A stretch of DNA of 64,000 nt from Neisseria dentiae (GCF_024580525.1 NZ_JANIKQ010000003.1:103299-167298), one strand, 5' to 3'; positions 17,691 through 27,845 are shown, numbered from the stretch's first letter. The notes: a model not told the origin generated them from the sequence alone. Numbers and translations: made by a program.

Positions 17691-19610
17691 ATGCTGGCCA
17701 AACAAGTCCGCCATATCAATGATGTGCTCAATTATGTGTACGGCACCGAACCGCTGCGGCTTTCGGGTGTCGACACCTGTATCGCCGAATCGTGGCGCCG
17801 CTGCGTGCACCGCCACGGGTTGAACCCCGAAGAAATGAAAGAAGCGCTGATTCTGCCCGACAGCCGTTTGCGCGAGCATCAGGAAGCCATCGGCGATTTT
17901 ACCGACATCGCCCGTTACGGCCTGCAAGCGCTGTGGAAACAAATCCGCGATATGGGTTATGTGGTGCTGGTGGCCGATGCCGACGGCGTGGTGGTCGACT
18001 CGCTGAGCAGCGACAGCGGCCGCTTGGCCTGGAAGCAGGCCGGCCTGTATTTGGGCGCACTCTGGCACGAACGGCAAAACGGCACCAGCGCGGTGGGCAT
18101 GGTATTGGAAACCGGCGAACCTGCCGTGGTGCACCGCAACGACCATTTCGATGCCACCCATATCGGTTTGAGCTGCACCGCAGCGCCCGTGTTCGACTCT
18201 CAAAACCGCCTGCGCGCCGTGCTGGATGTGTCGGCACTCACCCCCGTGGCCGCCAAGCAGAGCCAATATTGGGTGTTGCAGTTGGTGAAACACTTTGCCG
18301 CACTGATTGAAACCGCCGCCTTTATCCGCAACCACAAGCAAGATTGGCTGATACGCCTCGGCCATGCCGCCGAGTTTCTCGACGTTACCCCCGAATACCT
18401 GCTGGCGGTGAACGACGAAGGCAATATCACCGGCGCCAACCACGCCTTCCACCAATGGTTTGCCCGCCACGCCGGCAAATCCGGACAAACATTAATCGGC
18501 AACGGTTTCGAGCGGCTGTTCGGCCAAAGCCTGCCCGAACTGTGCGGTATTCAAAACCGGCGCCCCACCCTCTGCTTCGACGGACTCACCCTGTTTGTGG
18601 GCATCACCCCGCCGCCGCGCAAACCTGCCCCATCCCGCAACAGCACGCCCCTGCCGCCCGAATTGGCCAAACTGTGCAGCCCCGACAGCCGTTTCAACCA
18701 AACCCTGCAACGTGTGGCCGGCTTGGCCGACACCCAAGTGCCGGTGCTGATCAACGGTGAAACCGGTTCCGGCAAAGAGCTGCTCGCACGCGCCATCCAT
18801 CTTTCCGGCAACCGTGCCGACAAGCCCTTTATCGCCGTCAATTGCGCCGCCATCCCCGAAAACCTGATAGAAAGCGAACTCTACGGCTACGCGCCCGGCA
18901 GCTTTTCCGGCGCCGACCGCAAAGGCAAAACCGGCCTGATTCAGGCTGCCGACGGCGGCACGCTGTTTCTCGACGAAATCGGCGATATGCCGCTTTACCT
19001 GCAATCCCGCCTGCTGCGGGTGTTGTCGGAACGCGAAGTGATGCCCGTAGGCTCGATTCACGCGGTAAAAGTCGATATCCGCATCATCGCCGCCACCCAC
19101 CACGATTTGCAGGCAAACATCGCCGCCGGAAAATTCCGCGAAGATCTCTATTACCGCCTCAACGGCCTCAACGTGGTGCTGCCCAGCCTGCGCGAGCGCG
19201 ACGATTTCGACTACGCCCTGCAAACGGTGTTGCGGCACGTTGCCCGCAATAACGGCCTGACGCCCAAACCGGTGTCGGCCGAAGCCATGAACGTTATGCG
19301 CCGCCACCGCTGGCCGGGTAATATCCGCCAACTGGCCAACGCCTTGGAAGTAGCCCTGCACAGCGCCAAAGGCGCGCAGATTCAGCCCGAAGACCTGCCC
19401 GACTATCTCTATGCGCAGAACAGGCCGTCTGAAAACCCGTCGGCACTAACCGAACAAATGCAAAACAGCAAAGCCATACTGCAAAACCCCGCATCGCTGC
19501 AAAACGCCTTGCAAGCCGCCGGCGGCTGCGTGTCGCGCCTCGCCCGCGATTTAGGCGTGAGCAGGATGACTGTTTACCGCTATTTGAAAAAATACGGTGC
19601 GGCAGAGTAA
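17691..19610 (+). CDS. Sigma-54-dependent Fis-family activator (AcoR-like)
   Basis: 639-residue enhancer-binding protein: N-terminal GAF-type sensor (about 50-210), central AAA+ domain (about 320-550) with Walker A GETGSGKELLARAIH and Walker B GGTLFLDEIGDMPL, and a C-terminal Fis helix-turn-helix (VSRLARDLGVSRMTVYRYL). The sigma-54 contact loop reads GSFSGA rather than the canonical GAFTGA. AcoR-type proteins often control acetoin or alcohol catabolism, but no such operon adjoins it, so its target is unknown. GAGGAGAAG precedes ATG 17691. An intragenic DUS is translated as NRPSEN near the 3' end. Its presence implies a working RpoN in this species. Confidence 0.87.
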   Translation: MLAKQVRHINDVLNYVYGTEPLRLSGVDTCIAESWRRCVHRHGLNPEEMKEALILPDSRLREHQEAIGDFTDIARYGLQALWKQIRDMGYVVLVADADGVVVDSLSSDSGRLAWKQAGLYLGALWHERQNGTSAVGMVLETGEPAVVHRNDHFDATHIGLSCTAAPVFDSQNRLRAVLDVSALTPVAAKQSQYWVLQLVKHFAALIETAAFIRNHKQDWLIRLGHAAEFLDVTPEYLLAVNDEGNITGANHAFHQWFARHAGKSGQTLIGNGFERLFGQSLPELCGIQNRRPTLCFDGLTLFVGITPPPRKPAPSRNSTPLPPELAKLCSPDSRFNQTLQRVAGLADTQVPVLINGETGSGKELLARAIHLSGNRADKPFIAVNCAAIPENLIESELYGYAPGSFSGADRKGKTGLIQAADGGTLFLDEIGDMPLYLQSRLLRVLSEREVMPVGSIHAVKVDIRIIAATHHDLQANIAAGKFREDLYYRLNGLNVVLPSLRERDDFDYALQTVLRHVARNNGLTPKPVSAEAMNVMRRHRWPGNIRQLANALEVALHSAKGAQIQPEDLPDYLYAQNRPSENPSALTEQMQNSKAILQNPASLQNALQAAGGCVSRLARDLGVSRMTVYRYLKKYGAAE

Positions 19611-19629
19611 AAGATACCTTTGCAAAACC

Positions 19630-19665
19630 AAAGGCCGTCTGAAAATATGTTTTCAGACGGCCTTT
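19630..19665. terminator. Bidirectional DUS-pair terminator (regulator / lepB)
   Basis: AAAGGCCGTCTGAAAA inverted around an ATATG loop between convergent genes. Confidence 0.8.
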
Positions 19666-19685
19666 TAGCAATCGTTTCGCTCAAA

Positions 19686-20669
19686 TTACTCTATGCTGGT
19701 GCCCACGCGGCCGATGTCGCCGAAGTTCATCCAGATAAAGAACGCTTTGCCCACAATCAGCTTGTCGCTCACAAAACCCCAATAACGGGAATCTTCGCTG
19801 TTGTCGCGGTTATCGCCCATCATGAAATAATGGCCTTCGGGCACGGTGCAGCGGAACCACGAGCCGTCTTCGGCATATTCGCAGCTTTGGCGGTGCGGGA
19901 AATCGGGGCGCACGCCTTGCGGCAGAAAGCTCGGCTGGCCGGCGATTTTCAGCACTTCGAAATGATGTGTGCCGATGGTTTCCTGAAAGGCTTGGGCTTC
20001 GATGGTAATCATGCCGTATTGCGGCGTGTTTTCCTGATAGCTCTGAATGCCGGTCGAACGGTCTTCGACGGTTTGGCCGTTGATGCTCAACACCTTGTCT
20101 TTATATTCGATAACGTCGCCGGGCAGGCCGACGGCGCGTTTGATGTAGTTGATTTTGGTGTCTTCGGGGTAGTTGAACACCACCACGTCGCCGCGCTCCA
20201 CTTGGCCGGTGGGAACCAGCACGTTATTGATAATCGGCGTGCGGATGCCGTAGGAAAATTTATTAACCAGAATAAAATCGCCCACCACCAGGCCGGGGCG
20301 CATGGAGCTGGAAGGAATTTGGAACGGTTCGGCCACAAAAGTGCGCAACACGAACACCACCAGAATAATCGGGAAAAACCCGCTCATATAATCGGTGAAG
20401 TGGTTGCTGTCGCCAGCCGGATTTTTTTTCAGACGGCCTTTGTGGATAAACCACACAATGCCGGTAAACAACACGAAAACCAGCAGCACGGCGGTGAAAC
20501 TCATAAATGCCGACAACACGCCGAACACACCCACCATCATCAGCAGGTAGCCCCATTGCAGGCCGCCGCTCCACTCGCCGCCCTCTTCGCGCGATTTGCT
20601 GCTTGTCGCATACAGCACCAGGCCCAAAACCAAAGCGGCCAGCGCGCCCCAAACCAAAGTATTGCTCAT
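19686..20669 (-). CDS. lepB: Signal peptidase I
   Basis: Cleaves signal peptides at the outer face of the inner membrane. 327 residues with N-terminal membrane segments (about 5-20, 40-58, 59-76, then about 97-110). The catalytic serine S122 lies in FQIPSSSMRPG and the lysine K177 in INYIKRAVGLPGD; the C-terminal GHYFMMGDNRDNSEDSR box is intact. The stretch HKGRLKKN between TM segments encodes a DUS. Its ATG overlaps the lepA stop (TAATG), so the two are translationally coupled in a lepA-lepB operon, as in many proteobacteria. Confidence 0.96.
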   Translation of the reverse strand: MSNTLVWGALAALVLGLVLYATSSKSREEGGEWSGGLQWGYLLMMVGVFGVLSAFMSFTAVLLVFVLFTGIVWFIHKGRLKKNPAGDSNHFTDYMSGFFPIILVVFVLRTFVAEPFQIPSSSMRPGLVVGDFILVNKFSYGIRTPIINNVLVPTGQVERGDVVVFNYPEDTKINYIKRAVGLPGDVIEYKDKVLSINGQTVEDRSTGIQSYQENTPQYGMITIEAQAFQETIGTHHFEVLKIAGQPSFLPQGVRPDFPHRQSCEYAEDGSWFRCTVPEGHYFMMGDNRDNSEDSRYWGFVSDKLIVGKAFFIWMNFGDIGRVGTSIE

Positions 20670-22474
20670 TATTTGTCCCCAACTTGCAGAATCGCCAAAA
20701 ACGCGCTCTGCGGAATTTCCACATTGCCCACCTGTTTCATACGGCGTTTACCGGCTTTTTGTTTTTCCAAGAGTTTTTTCTTACGGGTAATGTCGCCGCC
20801 GTAGCATTTCGCCAGCACGTTTTTGCGCAGGGCTTTTACGGTTTCGCGGGCGATAATCTGGCTGCCGATGGCGGCCTGCACGGCAATATCGAACATTTGG
20901 CGCGGAATCAGCTCGCGCATTTTCGCCGCCAGCTCGCGGCCGCGGAACACGGCGTTGGAGCGGTGCACGATCAGGCTTAAGGCATCGACTTTTTCGCCGT
21001 TGACCATAATGTCGAGTTTGATTAAATCGGCGGCCTGGAATTCTTTAAACTCGTAATCCAGCGAAGCATAGCCGCGCGAGGTGGATTTGAGTTTGTCGAA
21101 AAAGTCCATTACCACTTCGTTCATGGGCAAATCGTAGGTGAGCATCACCTGCCGGCCCATATACTGCATATTCTTCTGCACGCCGCGCTTTTGGTTGCAC
21201 AGGGTCATCACCGCGCCCACATATTCCTGCGGCACCAGAATGGTGGCGGTGATAATCGGCTCGAAAATGGTGTCGATGCTGCCCACATCAGGCAGTTTCG
21301 ACGGGTTTTCCACTTCGATTTTTTCGCCGTTTTTCAGCAGCACCTCATACACCACCGTCGGCGCGGTGGTGATTAAGTCCATATCGAACTCGCGCTCCAA
21401 ACGCTCCTGCACGATTTCCAAGTGCAGCAGCCCCAAAAAGCCGCAGCGGAAACCGAAGCCCAATGCCTGCGACACCTCCGGCTCGAACTTCAGCGAAGCA
21501 TCGTTTAATTGCAGTTTTTCCAGCGCATCGCGCAGGGCTTCGTAGTCGTGGCTTTCCACCGGATAAAGCCCCGCAAACACCTGCGACTGCACTTCTTGGA
21601 AGCCCGGCAGCGCTTTCTCGGCAGGGTTGGCCGACAACGTGATGGTGTCGCCCACTTTGGCGGCGTGCAATTCCTTGATACCGGTAATCAGAAAGCCCAC
21701 TTCGCCGGCCTTCAGCTCGGATTTCGGCACCGATTTGGGGGTAAACACACCCAACTGCTCCACCTGCGTTTCGGCTTTGGTGCTCATAAACAGCACTTTG
21801 TCTTTCAGTTTCAGACGGCCCTGCTTCACGCGGATCAGCATCACCACGCCCACATAGTTGTCGAACCACGAATCGATGATCATGGCTTGCAGCGGCGCAT
21901 CTTCGTCGCCCTCCGGCGCAGGAATTTTGGCCACGATTTCTTCCAGCACGTCTTCCACGCCCAAGCCGCTTTTGGCCGAGCATTGCACCGCGCCCACGGC
22001 ATCGATGCCGATGATGTCTTCGATTTCCTGCGACACGCGGTCGGGGTCGGCTGCGGGCAGGTCGATTTTGTTTAAAACAGGCACCACTTCCACGCCCAAA
22101 TCAATGGCGGTGTAGCAGTTGGCCACGGTTTGCGCCTCCACGCCCTGCGAAGCGTCCACCACCAACAGCGCGCCTTCGCAGGCGGAAAGCGAGCGGGAAA
22201 CTTCGTAAGAAAAATCAACGTGTCCGGGTGTGTCGATTAAGTTGAGCAGATAAGTTTGCCCGTCGCGCGCTTTGTAGTTGAGGGCGGCGGTTTGCGCCTT
22301 GATGGTGATGCCGCGCTCTTTTTCGATGTCCATCGAATCGAGCACCTGCGTGCTCATTTCACGCATTTCCAAGCCGCCGCAATATTGGATAAAGCGGTCG
22401 GCCAGCGTGGATTTTCCGTGGTCGATGTGGGCAATAATGGAAAAGTTTCTGATGTTTTTCATTGAGTTAGACAT
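20669..22474 (-). CDS. lepA: Elongation factor 4 (back-translocating GTPase LepA)
   Basis: Ribosome-associated GTPase. The G1 motif AHIDHGKST, the switch [10 protein letters not shown] and the NKIDLP box are all intact, and the C-terminal domain ends [21 protein letters not shown]. Two starts are possible: ATG 22474 ([10 protein letters not shown], with an ACGAGCAG site) or ATG 22462 (MKNIRNF, the usual LepA start). I prefer 22474 for the better spacing, giving ~601 residues. The segment QGRLKLKD is a translated DUS. First gene of lepA-lepB. Confidence 0.95.
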   Translation of the reverse strand: MSNSMKNIRNFSIIAHIDHGKSTLADRFIQYCGGLEMREMSTQVLDSMDIEKERGITIKAQTAALNYKARDGQTYLLNLIDTPGHVDFSYEVSRSLSACEGALLVVDASQGVEAQTVANCYTAIDLGVEVVPVLNKIDLPAADPDRVSQEIEDIIGIDAVGAVQCSAKSGLGVEDVLEEIVAKIPAPEGDEDAPLQAMIIDSWFDNYVGVVMLIRVKQGRLKLKDKVLFMSTKAETQVEQLGVFTPKSVPKSELKAGEVGFLITGIKELHAAKVGDTITLSANPAEKALPGFQEVQSQVFAGLYPVESHDYEALRDALEKLQLNDASLKFEPEVSQALGFGFRCGFLGLLHLEIVQERLEREFDMDLITTAPTVVYEVLLKNGEKIEVENPSKLPDVGSIDTIFEPIITATILVPQEYVGAVMTLCNQKRGVQKNMQYMGRQVMLTYDLPMNEVVMDFFDKLKSTSRGYASLDYEFKEFQAADLIKLDIMVNGEKVDALSLIVHRSNAVFRGRELAAKMRELIPRQMFDIAVQAAIGSQIIARETVKALRKNVLAKCYGGDITRKKKLLEKQKAGKRRMKQVGNVEIPQSAFLAILQVGDK

Positions 22475-22677
22475 ACTGCTCGTTATTCTTGGAAGGCCGT
22501 CTGAAAAGGGTTTGCCCAACCGGGCAAAACGAAAATCAAATAGCTGCGTATTTTAGCCGAAAAATACGGTTTCGGCTAATTTCAGACGGCCTTGTTTGCC
22601 GGATTCATAACAACCGGCAAAGAAGCCGGTAGGGATTCGCCGCCCGATTTTTCCGCAAAGGCTTTTTCAGACGGCCT

Positions 22678-22796
22678 GAGACCTTTACAAAAATACCTTA
22701 AGGCCGTCTGAAATGCTTAAATCCCGTCATTCCCGCCTATGCGGGAATGACGATAATCGGATGTTTCAGACGGCCTAAACGAATTTTGCAAAGGTC
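22678..22796. repeat. Composite intergenic repeat with GAGACCTTTRCAAAA ends, DUS and dRS3 inside
   Basis: Bounded by GAGACCTTTACAAAA on the left and TTTTGCAAAGGTC on the right. Inside are two DUS copies and one dRS3 hairpin. The left ~70 bp recurs in inverse orientation at 49625-49697. It fills most of the 22475-22873 gap between divergent lepA and the DUF4230 gene, which holds no ORF of its own. Confidence 0.75.
22729..22748. repeat. dRS3 repeat
   Basis: ATTCCCGCCTATGCGGGAAT fits the ATTCCC-N8-GGGAAT consensus, extended to CGTCATTCCC...GGGAATGACG. dRS3 sites are known integration sites of Neisseria filamentous phages. Confidence 0.9.
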
Positions 22797-22873
22797 ATGG
22801 CCTTGATATTGAAAATCCGATTGGAAACATTATATTGGGCGCTGTCAGCAAGTTTGATTAAGGTTTGGAACAC

Positions 22874-23482
22874 ATGAAAACGTTTTTCCGCACCGCCGCT
22901 GCGGTATTACTGGTTCTGCTGGCCGTTGCCGCCGGCTGGTGGCACGGGTTTCACAAGCAGCCGCAACAAGAACAACAAGTACTCACGCGCGAAGGGGTGC
23001 TCACGCAAATCCAAAACCTCAACCGCCTGGAGAGCACGGCTTTCCATATCGACACCATTGTGAAAACCGAAAAGAAAGGCAACTGGTATGCGCTGTGGCA
23101 AGACGCGCAAACGGGGCTGTTTATGGCGCAAGGCAGGGTGCTGGCGGGTTTGGATTTAAACAAACTCACCGCCGACAATGTGAATGTGGTTGACGGCAAA
23201 GTGATTATCAGCCTGCCGCCGGTGGAAATTTTAGACGTGAACCTCGACAACATCGAGGTGTACGACATCAAAACCGGTTCGCTCGGCCTGCACCCCATCG
23301 ATAAAAGCGTGTTTGCCGCCGTGCAGGAACAGGCGAAAAAACAAGTGTTGGCAAGCGCCTGTAAAGCAGATATTCTTGAACACGCGCAGATTCAGGCGCA
23401 GCGCCAGCTTGAAACGCTGTTTGCACTCACGCAAACCAACGTGTCAATCTACCCCTCCGCTTTGCCGCCGTGCAAAGTTTGA
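22874..23482 (+). CDS. DUF4230 domain-containing membrane-anchored protein
   Basis: 202 residues from ATG 22874, the start preferred over an in-frame TTG at 22865. One N-terminal membrane anchor (about 7-24) is followed by an extracytoplasmic domain with the DUF4230 pattern ([14 protein letters not shown], then [14 protein letters not shown] and a [20 protein letters not shown] beta region). Function unknown in this family. The gene ends 23 bp before tpx with no terminator between them, so co-transcription with the peroxidase is likely. Confidence 0.72.
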   Translation: MKTFFRTAAAVLLVLLAVAAGWWHGFHKQPQQEQQVLTREGVLTQIQNLNRLESTAFHIDTIVKTEKKGNWYALWQDAQTGLFMAQGRVLAGLDLNKLTADNVNVVDGKVIISLPPVEILDVNLDNIEVYDIKTGSLGLHPIDKSVFAAVQEQAKKQVLASACKADILEHAQIQAQRQLETLFALTQTNVSIYPSALPPCKV

Positions 23483-23505
23483 CTCTTCAATACGAAAGGA
23501 AAGTT

Positions 23506-24000
23506 ATGGCCCAAGTAACCCTGCAAGGCAACCCCGTCGAAGTGGGTGGCGTGTTTTTACAACAAGGGCAGAGCGCGCCCGATTTCAGCCTGACCGCAGG
23601 CGATTTGTCGGAAAAAACATTGGCCGACTTTGCCGGCAAGCGCAAAATCCTCAATATTTTCCCCAGCGTCGATACCGGCGTGTGTGCGAAATCCGTGCGC
23701 ACTTTCAACGAAAAAGCAGCCGGTTTGGATAACGCCGTGGTGTTGTGTGTTTCCGCCGACCTGCCGTTTGCCCAAGCTCGTTTCTGCGGCGCGGAAGGCA
23801 TCGACAACGTGGTGATGCTGTCCACTTTCCGCAGCGGCTTCGCCCGCGATTACGGCGTGGCCATCGACAGCGGCGCACTCAAAGGGCTGACCGCCCGTTC
23901 GGTGGTGGTGCTGGACGAAAACAACCAAGTTCTGCATAGCGAACTGGTGGGCGAAATCGCCAACGAACCGGATTACGCCGCCGCTTTGGCCGTGTTGTGA
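23506..24000 (+). CDS. tpx: Thiol peroxidase (Tpx, atypical 2-Cys peroxiredoxin)
   Basis: Reduces lipid and other hydroperoxides using thioredoxin. 164 residues from ATG 23506, which has AGGAAAG 5 bp upstream. The peroxidatic Cys60 is in [15 protein letters not shown] and the resolving Cys94 in [15 protein letters not shown], the Tpx spacing. Cytoplasmic or periplasmic location is not decided by sequence, as there is no signal peptide. Second gene after the DUF4230 protein; a tight DUS hairpin ends it. Confidence 0.94.
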   Translation: MAQVTLQGNPVEVGGVFLQQGQSAPDFSLTAGDLSEKTLADFAGKRKILNIFPSVDTGVCAKSVRTFNEKAAGLDNAVVLCVSADLPFAQARFCGAEGIDNVVMLSTFRSGFARDYGVAIDSGALKGLTARSVVVLDENNQVLHSELVGEIANEPDYAAALAVL

Positions 24001-24027
24001 TGCGGTTTTAGATTCAGATGTAACAAG

Positions 24028-24056
24028 CAGGCCGTCTGAAAATTTCAGACGGCCTG
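24028..24056. terminator. DUS-pair terminator after tpx
   Basis: CAGGCCGTCTGAAAATTTCA inverted palindrome with almost no loop. Confidence 0.75.
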
Positions 24057-24103
24057 AAATGTTCATTAAAATCCAATTGTTTATTTAATGCCGGAAGATT
24101 TTC

Positions 24104-25873
24104 ATGCCGCAAGAAACCGCCGCCGATTTAAACCAGGCTGCCGCCGATGCCGCGATTGAACTATTGCAGCGGCACGCACCCGAAGAGGCCGCCACCGCCG
24201 CGCCGTATATATGCAAACTGTTTGAAGCACTTTCAGACGGCCACACCTTTATCTGGTTAAACGATGCTGACGTTGCGGCTTTGCGGCAGATTCCCGGGGT
24301 GGCAGGCGGCAGCGGTATGCCGCTGATACTCTCAGGCAAGCGGCTGTTTCTCGGCAGAGTGTGGCAGCTTGAGCGCGACTTGGCGCAGGAAATCGTGCGC
24401 TTGGCTGCCGCAAAAACCGAACCCGTCGACTGGATGCAGGCCGGGCAGAATCTGGCGCAATGGTTTGCCGGCGCAAACAGCGAAGGCCAGCGCGATGCCG
24501 CCGCATTGGCTCTGCTGCAACCGCTCATCTTAATCAGCGGCGGGCCGGGCACGGGCAAAACCACCACCGTGGCCAAACTGCTGGGGCTGTTGTGCAGCAA
24601 CGGCGGCAGGCTGCCGCGCATCGCGCTGGCCGCACCCACGGGCAAGGCCGCCGCCCATATGGCGCGGGCGCTGCACCATGCCGCCGGCACTTTCGGGCTG
24701 CCCGACACCGTCCGCCGCCATCTGCTGCAACTCGAAGGCCAAACCGTACACCGCCTGCTGAAGCTGCGTCCGCCGCAGATGCAGCCCGCCTTCCACCGCG
24801 AGCAGCCGCTGCCGCTGGATGTGCTGGTTATCGATGAGGCTTCGATGCTCGACCTTGCCCTGATGCTGCAACTGCTGCGCGCCGTGCCTTCGGGCTGCCG
24901 CGTCATTTTGCTGGGCGACGAAAACCAACTGCCCTCGGTGGGTGCGGGCGCGGTTTTGGCCGAACTGGCGCAGGAAACCCGGTTAAACACAGCAACCGCG
25001 CAAGAGCTGTCGGCCATGCTACCCCGGCACGGTTTCAAAGTTACCGACAACCCGCCGCCCTTGTCGGCAAATACTGCCCGCCTGCACTTCAGCCACCGCT
25101 TCGGTGCCGACAGCGGTATCGGTTGCTTGGCTCGCGCCATTGTGGCGGGAGATGCAGAAAACGCGTGGGCGCAGTTTGCCCGTTTCACCGACGCACTCGG
25201 CATGCGCGAAAGCAGCATCAAACAACAGGCCGAAGCCTTTTATGAAAAACAGGCCGCTTATTGGCAGGCGGTGGTTTCGGGTGATGTTGAACAGGCATTC
25301 CGCCGCCAAACCGACACCGTGGTGCTGGCGGCTTGGCGCGAAGATGCCGCCGCATTCAACGAAGCCTACCGCCGCTGCCTGCAACGGCACGGCTTGGCGC
25401 GTGCCGACGCACCGTGGTTCGCCGGGCAGGTGGTGATGGTGTCGCGCAACGATTACGCACTCGATTTATTTAACGGCGACATCGGCCTGATTCTGCCCGA
25501 CCCCAGCCGCCCCGGCACGCTGGCCGCCTATTTTCCCGCTGCCGGCGGGCAGCGCACCGTGCCGTTAAGCCGCCTGCCCGCCTACGAAACCGCTTTCGCC
25601 ATCACCGTGCACAAAAGCCAAGGATCGGAATACGGCGAAGTGTGGCTGCTGCCGCATTCCGCACCGGACGGCAGCCCGCACGGCCTGAACCGCGCCATGC
25701 TCTACACCGCCGTTACCCGCGCCCGCAAACGGTTTGTATTCTGGGGCGGCCGCACCACTTTTCAGACGGCCTGCGCCACACAGGAAAACCGCCGCAGCGC
25801 GTTACGGGAAATGATTGCCAAAGAGACGGAAAAACAGGCTGAAACTTCGGCGCAATCCATGCCGTCGTTTTAA
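24104..25873 (+). CDS. recD: Exodeoxyribonuclease V alpha subunit (RecD)
   Basis: 5'-3' helicase subunit of RecBCD, acting in double-strand-break repair. 589 residues with Walker A ISGGPGTGKTTTVAKL (about 143-158), Walker B LVIDEASMLD, motif III GDENQLPSVGAG, motif V AITVHKSQGSEY and motif VI VTRARKRFVFWG. recB and recC are not adjacent. Close to the 3' end the sequence TTTTCAGACGGCCTGCGCC, a DUS, is read as FQTACA. ATG 24104 is the first plausible start; the preceding CGGAAGATTTTC is a weak ribosome site. Confidence 0.93.
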   Translation: MPQETAADLNQAAADAAIELLQRHAPEEAATAAPYICKLFEALSDGHTFIWLNDADVAALRQIPGVAGGSGMPLILSGKRLFLGRVWQLERDLAQEIVRLAAAKTEPVDWMQAGQNLAQWFAGANSEGQRDAAALALLQPLILISGGPGTGKTTTVAKLLGLLCSNGGRLPRIALAAPTGKAAAHMARALHHAAGTFGLPDTVRRHLLQLEGQTVHRLLKLRPPQMQPAFHREQPLPLDVLVIDEASMLDLALMLQLLRAVPSGCRVILLGDENQLPSVGAGAVLAELAQETRLNTATAQELSAMLPRHGFKVTDNPPPLSANTARLHFSHRFGADSGIGCLARAIVAGDAENAWAQFARFTDALGMRESSIKQQAEAFYEKQAAYWQAVVSGDVEQAFRRQTDTVVLAAWREDAAAFNEAYRRCLQRHGLARADAPWFAGQVVMVSRNDYALDLFNGDIGLILPDPSRPGTLAAYFPAAGGQRTVPLSRLPAYETAFAITVHKSQGSEYGEVWLLPHSAPDGSPHGLNRAMLYTAVTRARKRFVFWGGRTTFQTACATQENRRSALREMIAKETEKQAETSAQSMPSF

Positions 25874-25914
25874 AACCTCTGCTTCATGCCCGTGCATGAC
25901 GGCAGCTTGGCCTT

Positions 25915-25965
25915 TCAGACGGCCTGACCGGATTTTGCAAAGGTTTCAGGCCGTCTGAAAACAAA
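25915..25965. repeat. DUS pair with TTTTGCAAAGGTTT repeat end
   Basis: TTTCAGACGGCCTGA ... GATTTTGCAAAGG ... AGGCCGTCTGAAAAC lies downstream of recD. It combines an inverted DUS pair with another copy of the TTTTGCAAAGG end seen in the MITE family. The 25874-26112 gap holds no ORF. Confidence 0.55.
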
Positions 25966-26112
25966 ACGGCAGTTCGGATAACATTCAAAACCACGGCTTT
26001 TTTACCTGCGCACATTCCGTTTTCGACACGATTGCGGTAAGGTTACGGCTTCAATCCAACACCCTAAAACCGGCGTTTCAGGCCGTCTGAAAACAGCACC
26101 CGAAAGAACACC

Positions 26113-27294
26113 ATGCAAAACTATCTCACACCCAATTTCGCTTTTGCCCCGATTATCCCCGACCACGCCGCCGGAAGCCGCGTGTGGGATACCGAAGGAC
26201 GGGAATATATCGACTTGGCAGGCGGCATCGCCGTTAACGCGCTCGGGCACTGCCACCCGCAATTGGTTGACGCCCTCACCCGCCAAGCCGCGAAGCTGTG
26301 GCATATTTCCAATATCTACACCACCGCTCCGGCACAAATGCTGGCGAAAAAACTCACCGAACACACATTTGCCGACAAAGTGTTTTTCTGCAATTCCGGA
26401 GCCGAAGCCAACGAAGCCGCCCTGAAACTGGCCCGCAAATATGCACGCGACCATTTCGGCGCCGAAAAAAACGAAATCATCGCCTGCGTAAACGCCTTTC
26501 ACGGGCGCACGCTGTTCACCGTGTCGGTGGGCGGCCAGCCCAAATACAGCCGCGATTTCGCCCCGCTGCCGGGCGGTATCACCCATATTCCCTACAACGA
26601 TACCGATGCGCTTGCCGCCGCCATATCGGAAAAAACCTGCGCCGTGATTATCGAACCGGTTCAGGGAGAAAGCGGCGTTTTGCCTGCCGATACCGCGTTT
26701 CTGCAAACCGCGCGCCGCCTGTGCGATGAAAACCATGCGCTGCTGGTGTTCGACGAAGTGCAAACCGGCATGGGGCGCACCGGCAAACTGTTTGCCTATG
26801 AACATTACGGTGTGCGCCCCGATATTCTCACCAGCGCCAAAGCCTTGGGCTGCGGCTTTCCCATCGGCGCAATGCTGACCACCGATGCCGTCGCCCCCAG
26901 CTTCGCCCCCGGCACGCACGGTTCCACCTTCGGCGGCAACCCGTTGGCGTGCGCCGTCGGCAATTGCGCCTTCGACATCATCAGCACGCCCGAAACCCTG
27001 CAAAACGCAGTCGACCAAGGGAAAAAGTTGCAAACGGCGCTGACTCTGTTGGGAGAAGAAACCGGCGTGTTCAAAGAAGTGCGCGGCATGGGGCTGTTGA
27101 TCGGCTGTGTGCTGGCCGACGGCTATACCGACCGCGCGGGCGAATTAACCCAAGCCGCGCTGAAACACGGCCTGATGATTCTGGTGGCCGGCAGCAACGT
27201 AATCCGCCTTGCCCCCAGCCTGCTGCTGAACGACGAAGACCTGCAAGAAGGCATGAAACGCCTGCGTGCGGCAGTCGCGTCGTGGCTGGGCTAA
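26113..27294 (+). CDS. argD: Acetylornithine/succinyldiaminopimelate aminotransferase
   Basis: PLP enzyme of arginine (and possibly lysine) synthesis, class III fold. 393 residues. The FCNSGAEANEAALKLAR, AFHGRTLFTVS and DEVQTGMGRTG motifs are present; the PLP lysine lies in LTSAKALGCGFPIGAM. Start ATG 26113 follows AAGAACACC. Monocistronic between a DUS pair and a strong non-DUS terminator. Confidence 0.94.
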   Translation: MQNYLTPNFAFAPIIPDHAAGSRVWDTEGREYIDLAGGIAVNALGHCHPQLVDALTRQAAKLWHISNIYTTAPAQMLAKKLTEHTFADKVFFCNSGAEANEAALKLARKYARDHFGAEKNEIIACVNAFHGRTLFTVSVGGQPKYSRDFAPLPGGITHIPYNDTDALAAAISEKTCAVIIEPVQGESGVLPADTAFLQTARRLCDENHALLVFDEVQTGMGRTGKLFAYEHYGVRPDILTSAKALGCGFPIGAMLTTDAVAPSFAPGTHGSTFGGNPLACAVGNCAFDIISTPETLQNAVDQGKKLQTALTLLGEETGVFKEVRGMGLLIGCVLADGYTDRAGELTQAALKHGLMILVAGSNVIRLAPSLLLNDEDLQEGMKRLRAAVASWLG

Positions 27295-27343
27295 CCGCTT
27301 TTTCAGCCGTATTCAACCGTGTATAGTTAAACCACTTACTTGG

Positions 27344-27380
27344 ACACGTCATACTCGGGTCAAGCCCGAGTATGACGTGT
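27344..27380. terminator. Rho-independent terminator of argD
   Basis: ACACGTCATACTCGGG and its perfect inverse around a TCAAG loop, followed by TTTTCTTT; DUS-free. Confidence 0.88.
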
Positions 27381-27496
27381 TTTCTTTAAGTTAATGAAAT
27401 ATGACACAAAATATTATTTTTAAGGCAAGAGGCCGTCTGAAAGCAGACTTTTAGAAAGGATTCTTTTTAGAAAGAATTCTAAAAACAGACAAAGAA

Positions 27497-27529
27497 AAAG
27501 CACCGATTGAATCGGTGCTTTTTTTCTGA
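27497..27529 (-). terminator. Terminator of the tRNA-Val/tRNA-Asp operon
   Basis: AAAGCACCGATT/AATCGGTGCTTT hairpin with T-runs on both strands, 8 bp beyond the tRNA-Asp 3' end on the minus strand. Confidence 0.85.
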
Positions 27530-27536
27530 AAAGGTT

Positions 27537-27613
27537 TGGCGGAGTGGACGGGGCTCGAACCCGCGACCCCCGGCGTGACAGGCCGGTATTCTAACCAACT
27601 GAACTACCACTCC
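27537..27613 (-). tRNA. tRNA-Asp(GTC)
   Basis: 77-nt cloverleaf on the minus strand. Acceptor GGAGTGG pairs with CCACTCC, the anticodon loop is CCTGTCACG (GTC), the T-arm is GGGTTCGAGCCCC, and CCA is encoded. The D-arm has AGTTCAGTTGGTTAGAATACC. Confidence 0.97.
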
Positions 27614-27625
27614 GCGCAAGAAACT

Positions 27626-27701
27626 TGGTGGGTGATGACGGAGTCGAACCGCCGACATTCTGCTTGTAAGGCAGACGCTCTACCAACTGAGCTAATCACC
27701 C
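27626..27701 (-). tRNA. tRNA-Val(TAC)
   Basis: 76-nt cloverleaf on the minus strand. Acceptor GGGTGAT pairs with ATCACCC, the anticodon loop is CCTTACAAG (TAC), the T-arm is GCGGTTCGACTCCGT, and CCA is encoded. It lies 12 bp upstream of tRNA-Asp, with which it forms a small operon. Confidence 0.97.
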
Positions 27702-27845
27702 GTGTCGCCTTGCGAAGACGTGATTAAACCAAAATCCCGAAGCTTGTGCAAGCATTTTTTCGGCCTGATAAACCACTTTTTAACAAACCCATGAAATATA
27801 AAAAAATTACTTTTCAGACAGCCCGAACTTTACGGCCAACAATGT

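Noticed and set aside
27536..27727. 63-codon ORF across the tRNA genes (MAEWTGLEPATPGV...)
   Set aside because: It is the antisense reading of tRNA-Asp and tRNA-Val, a common false call.
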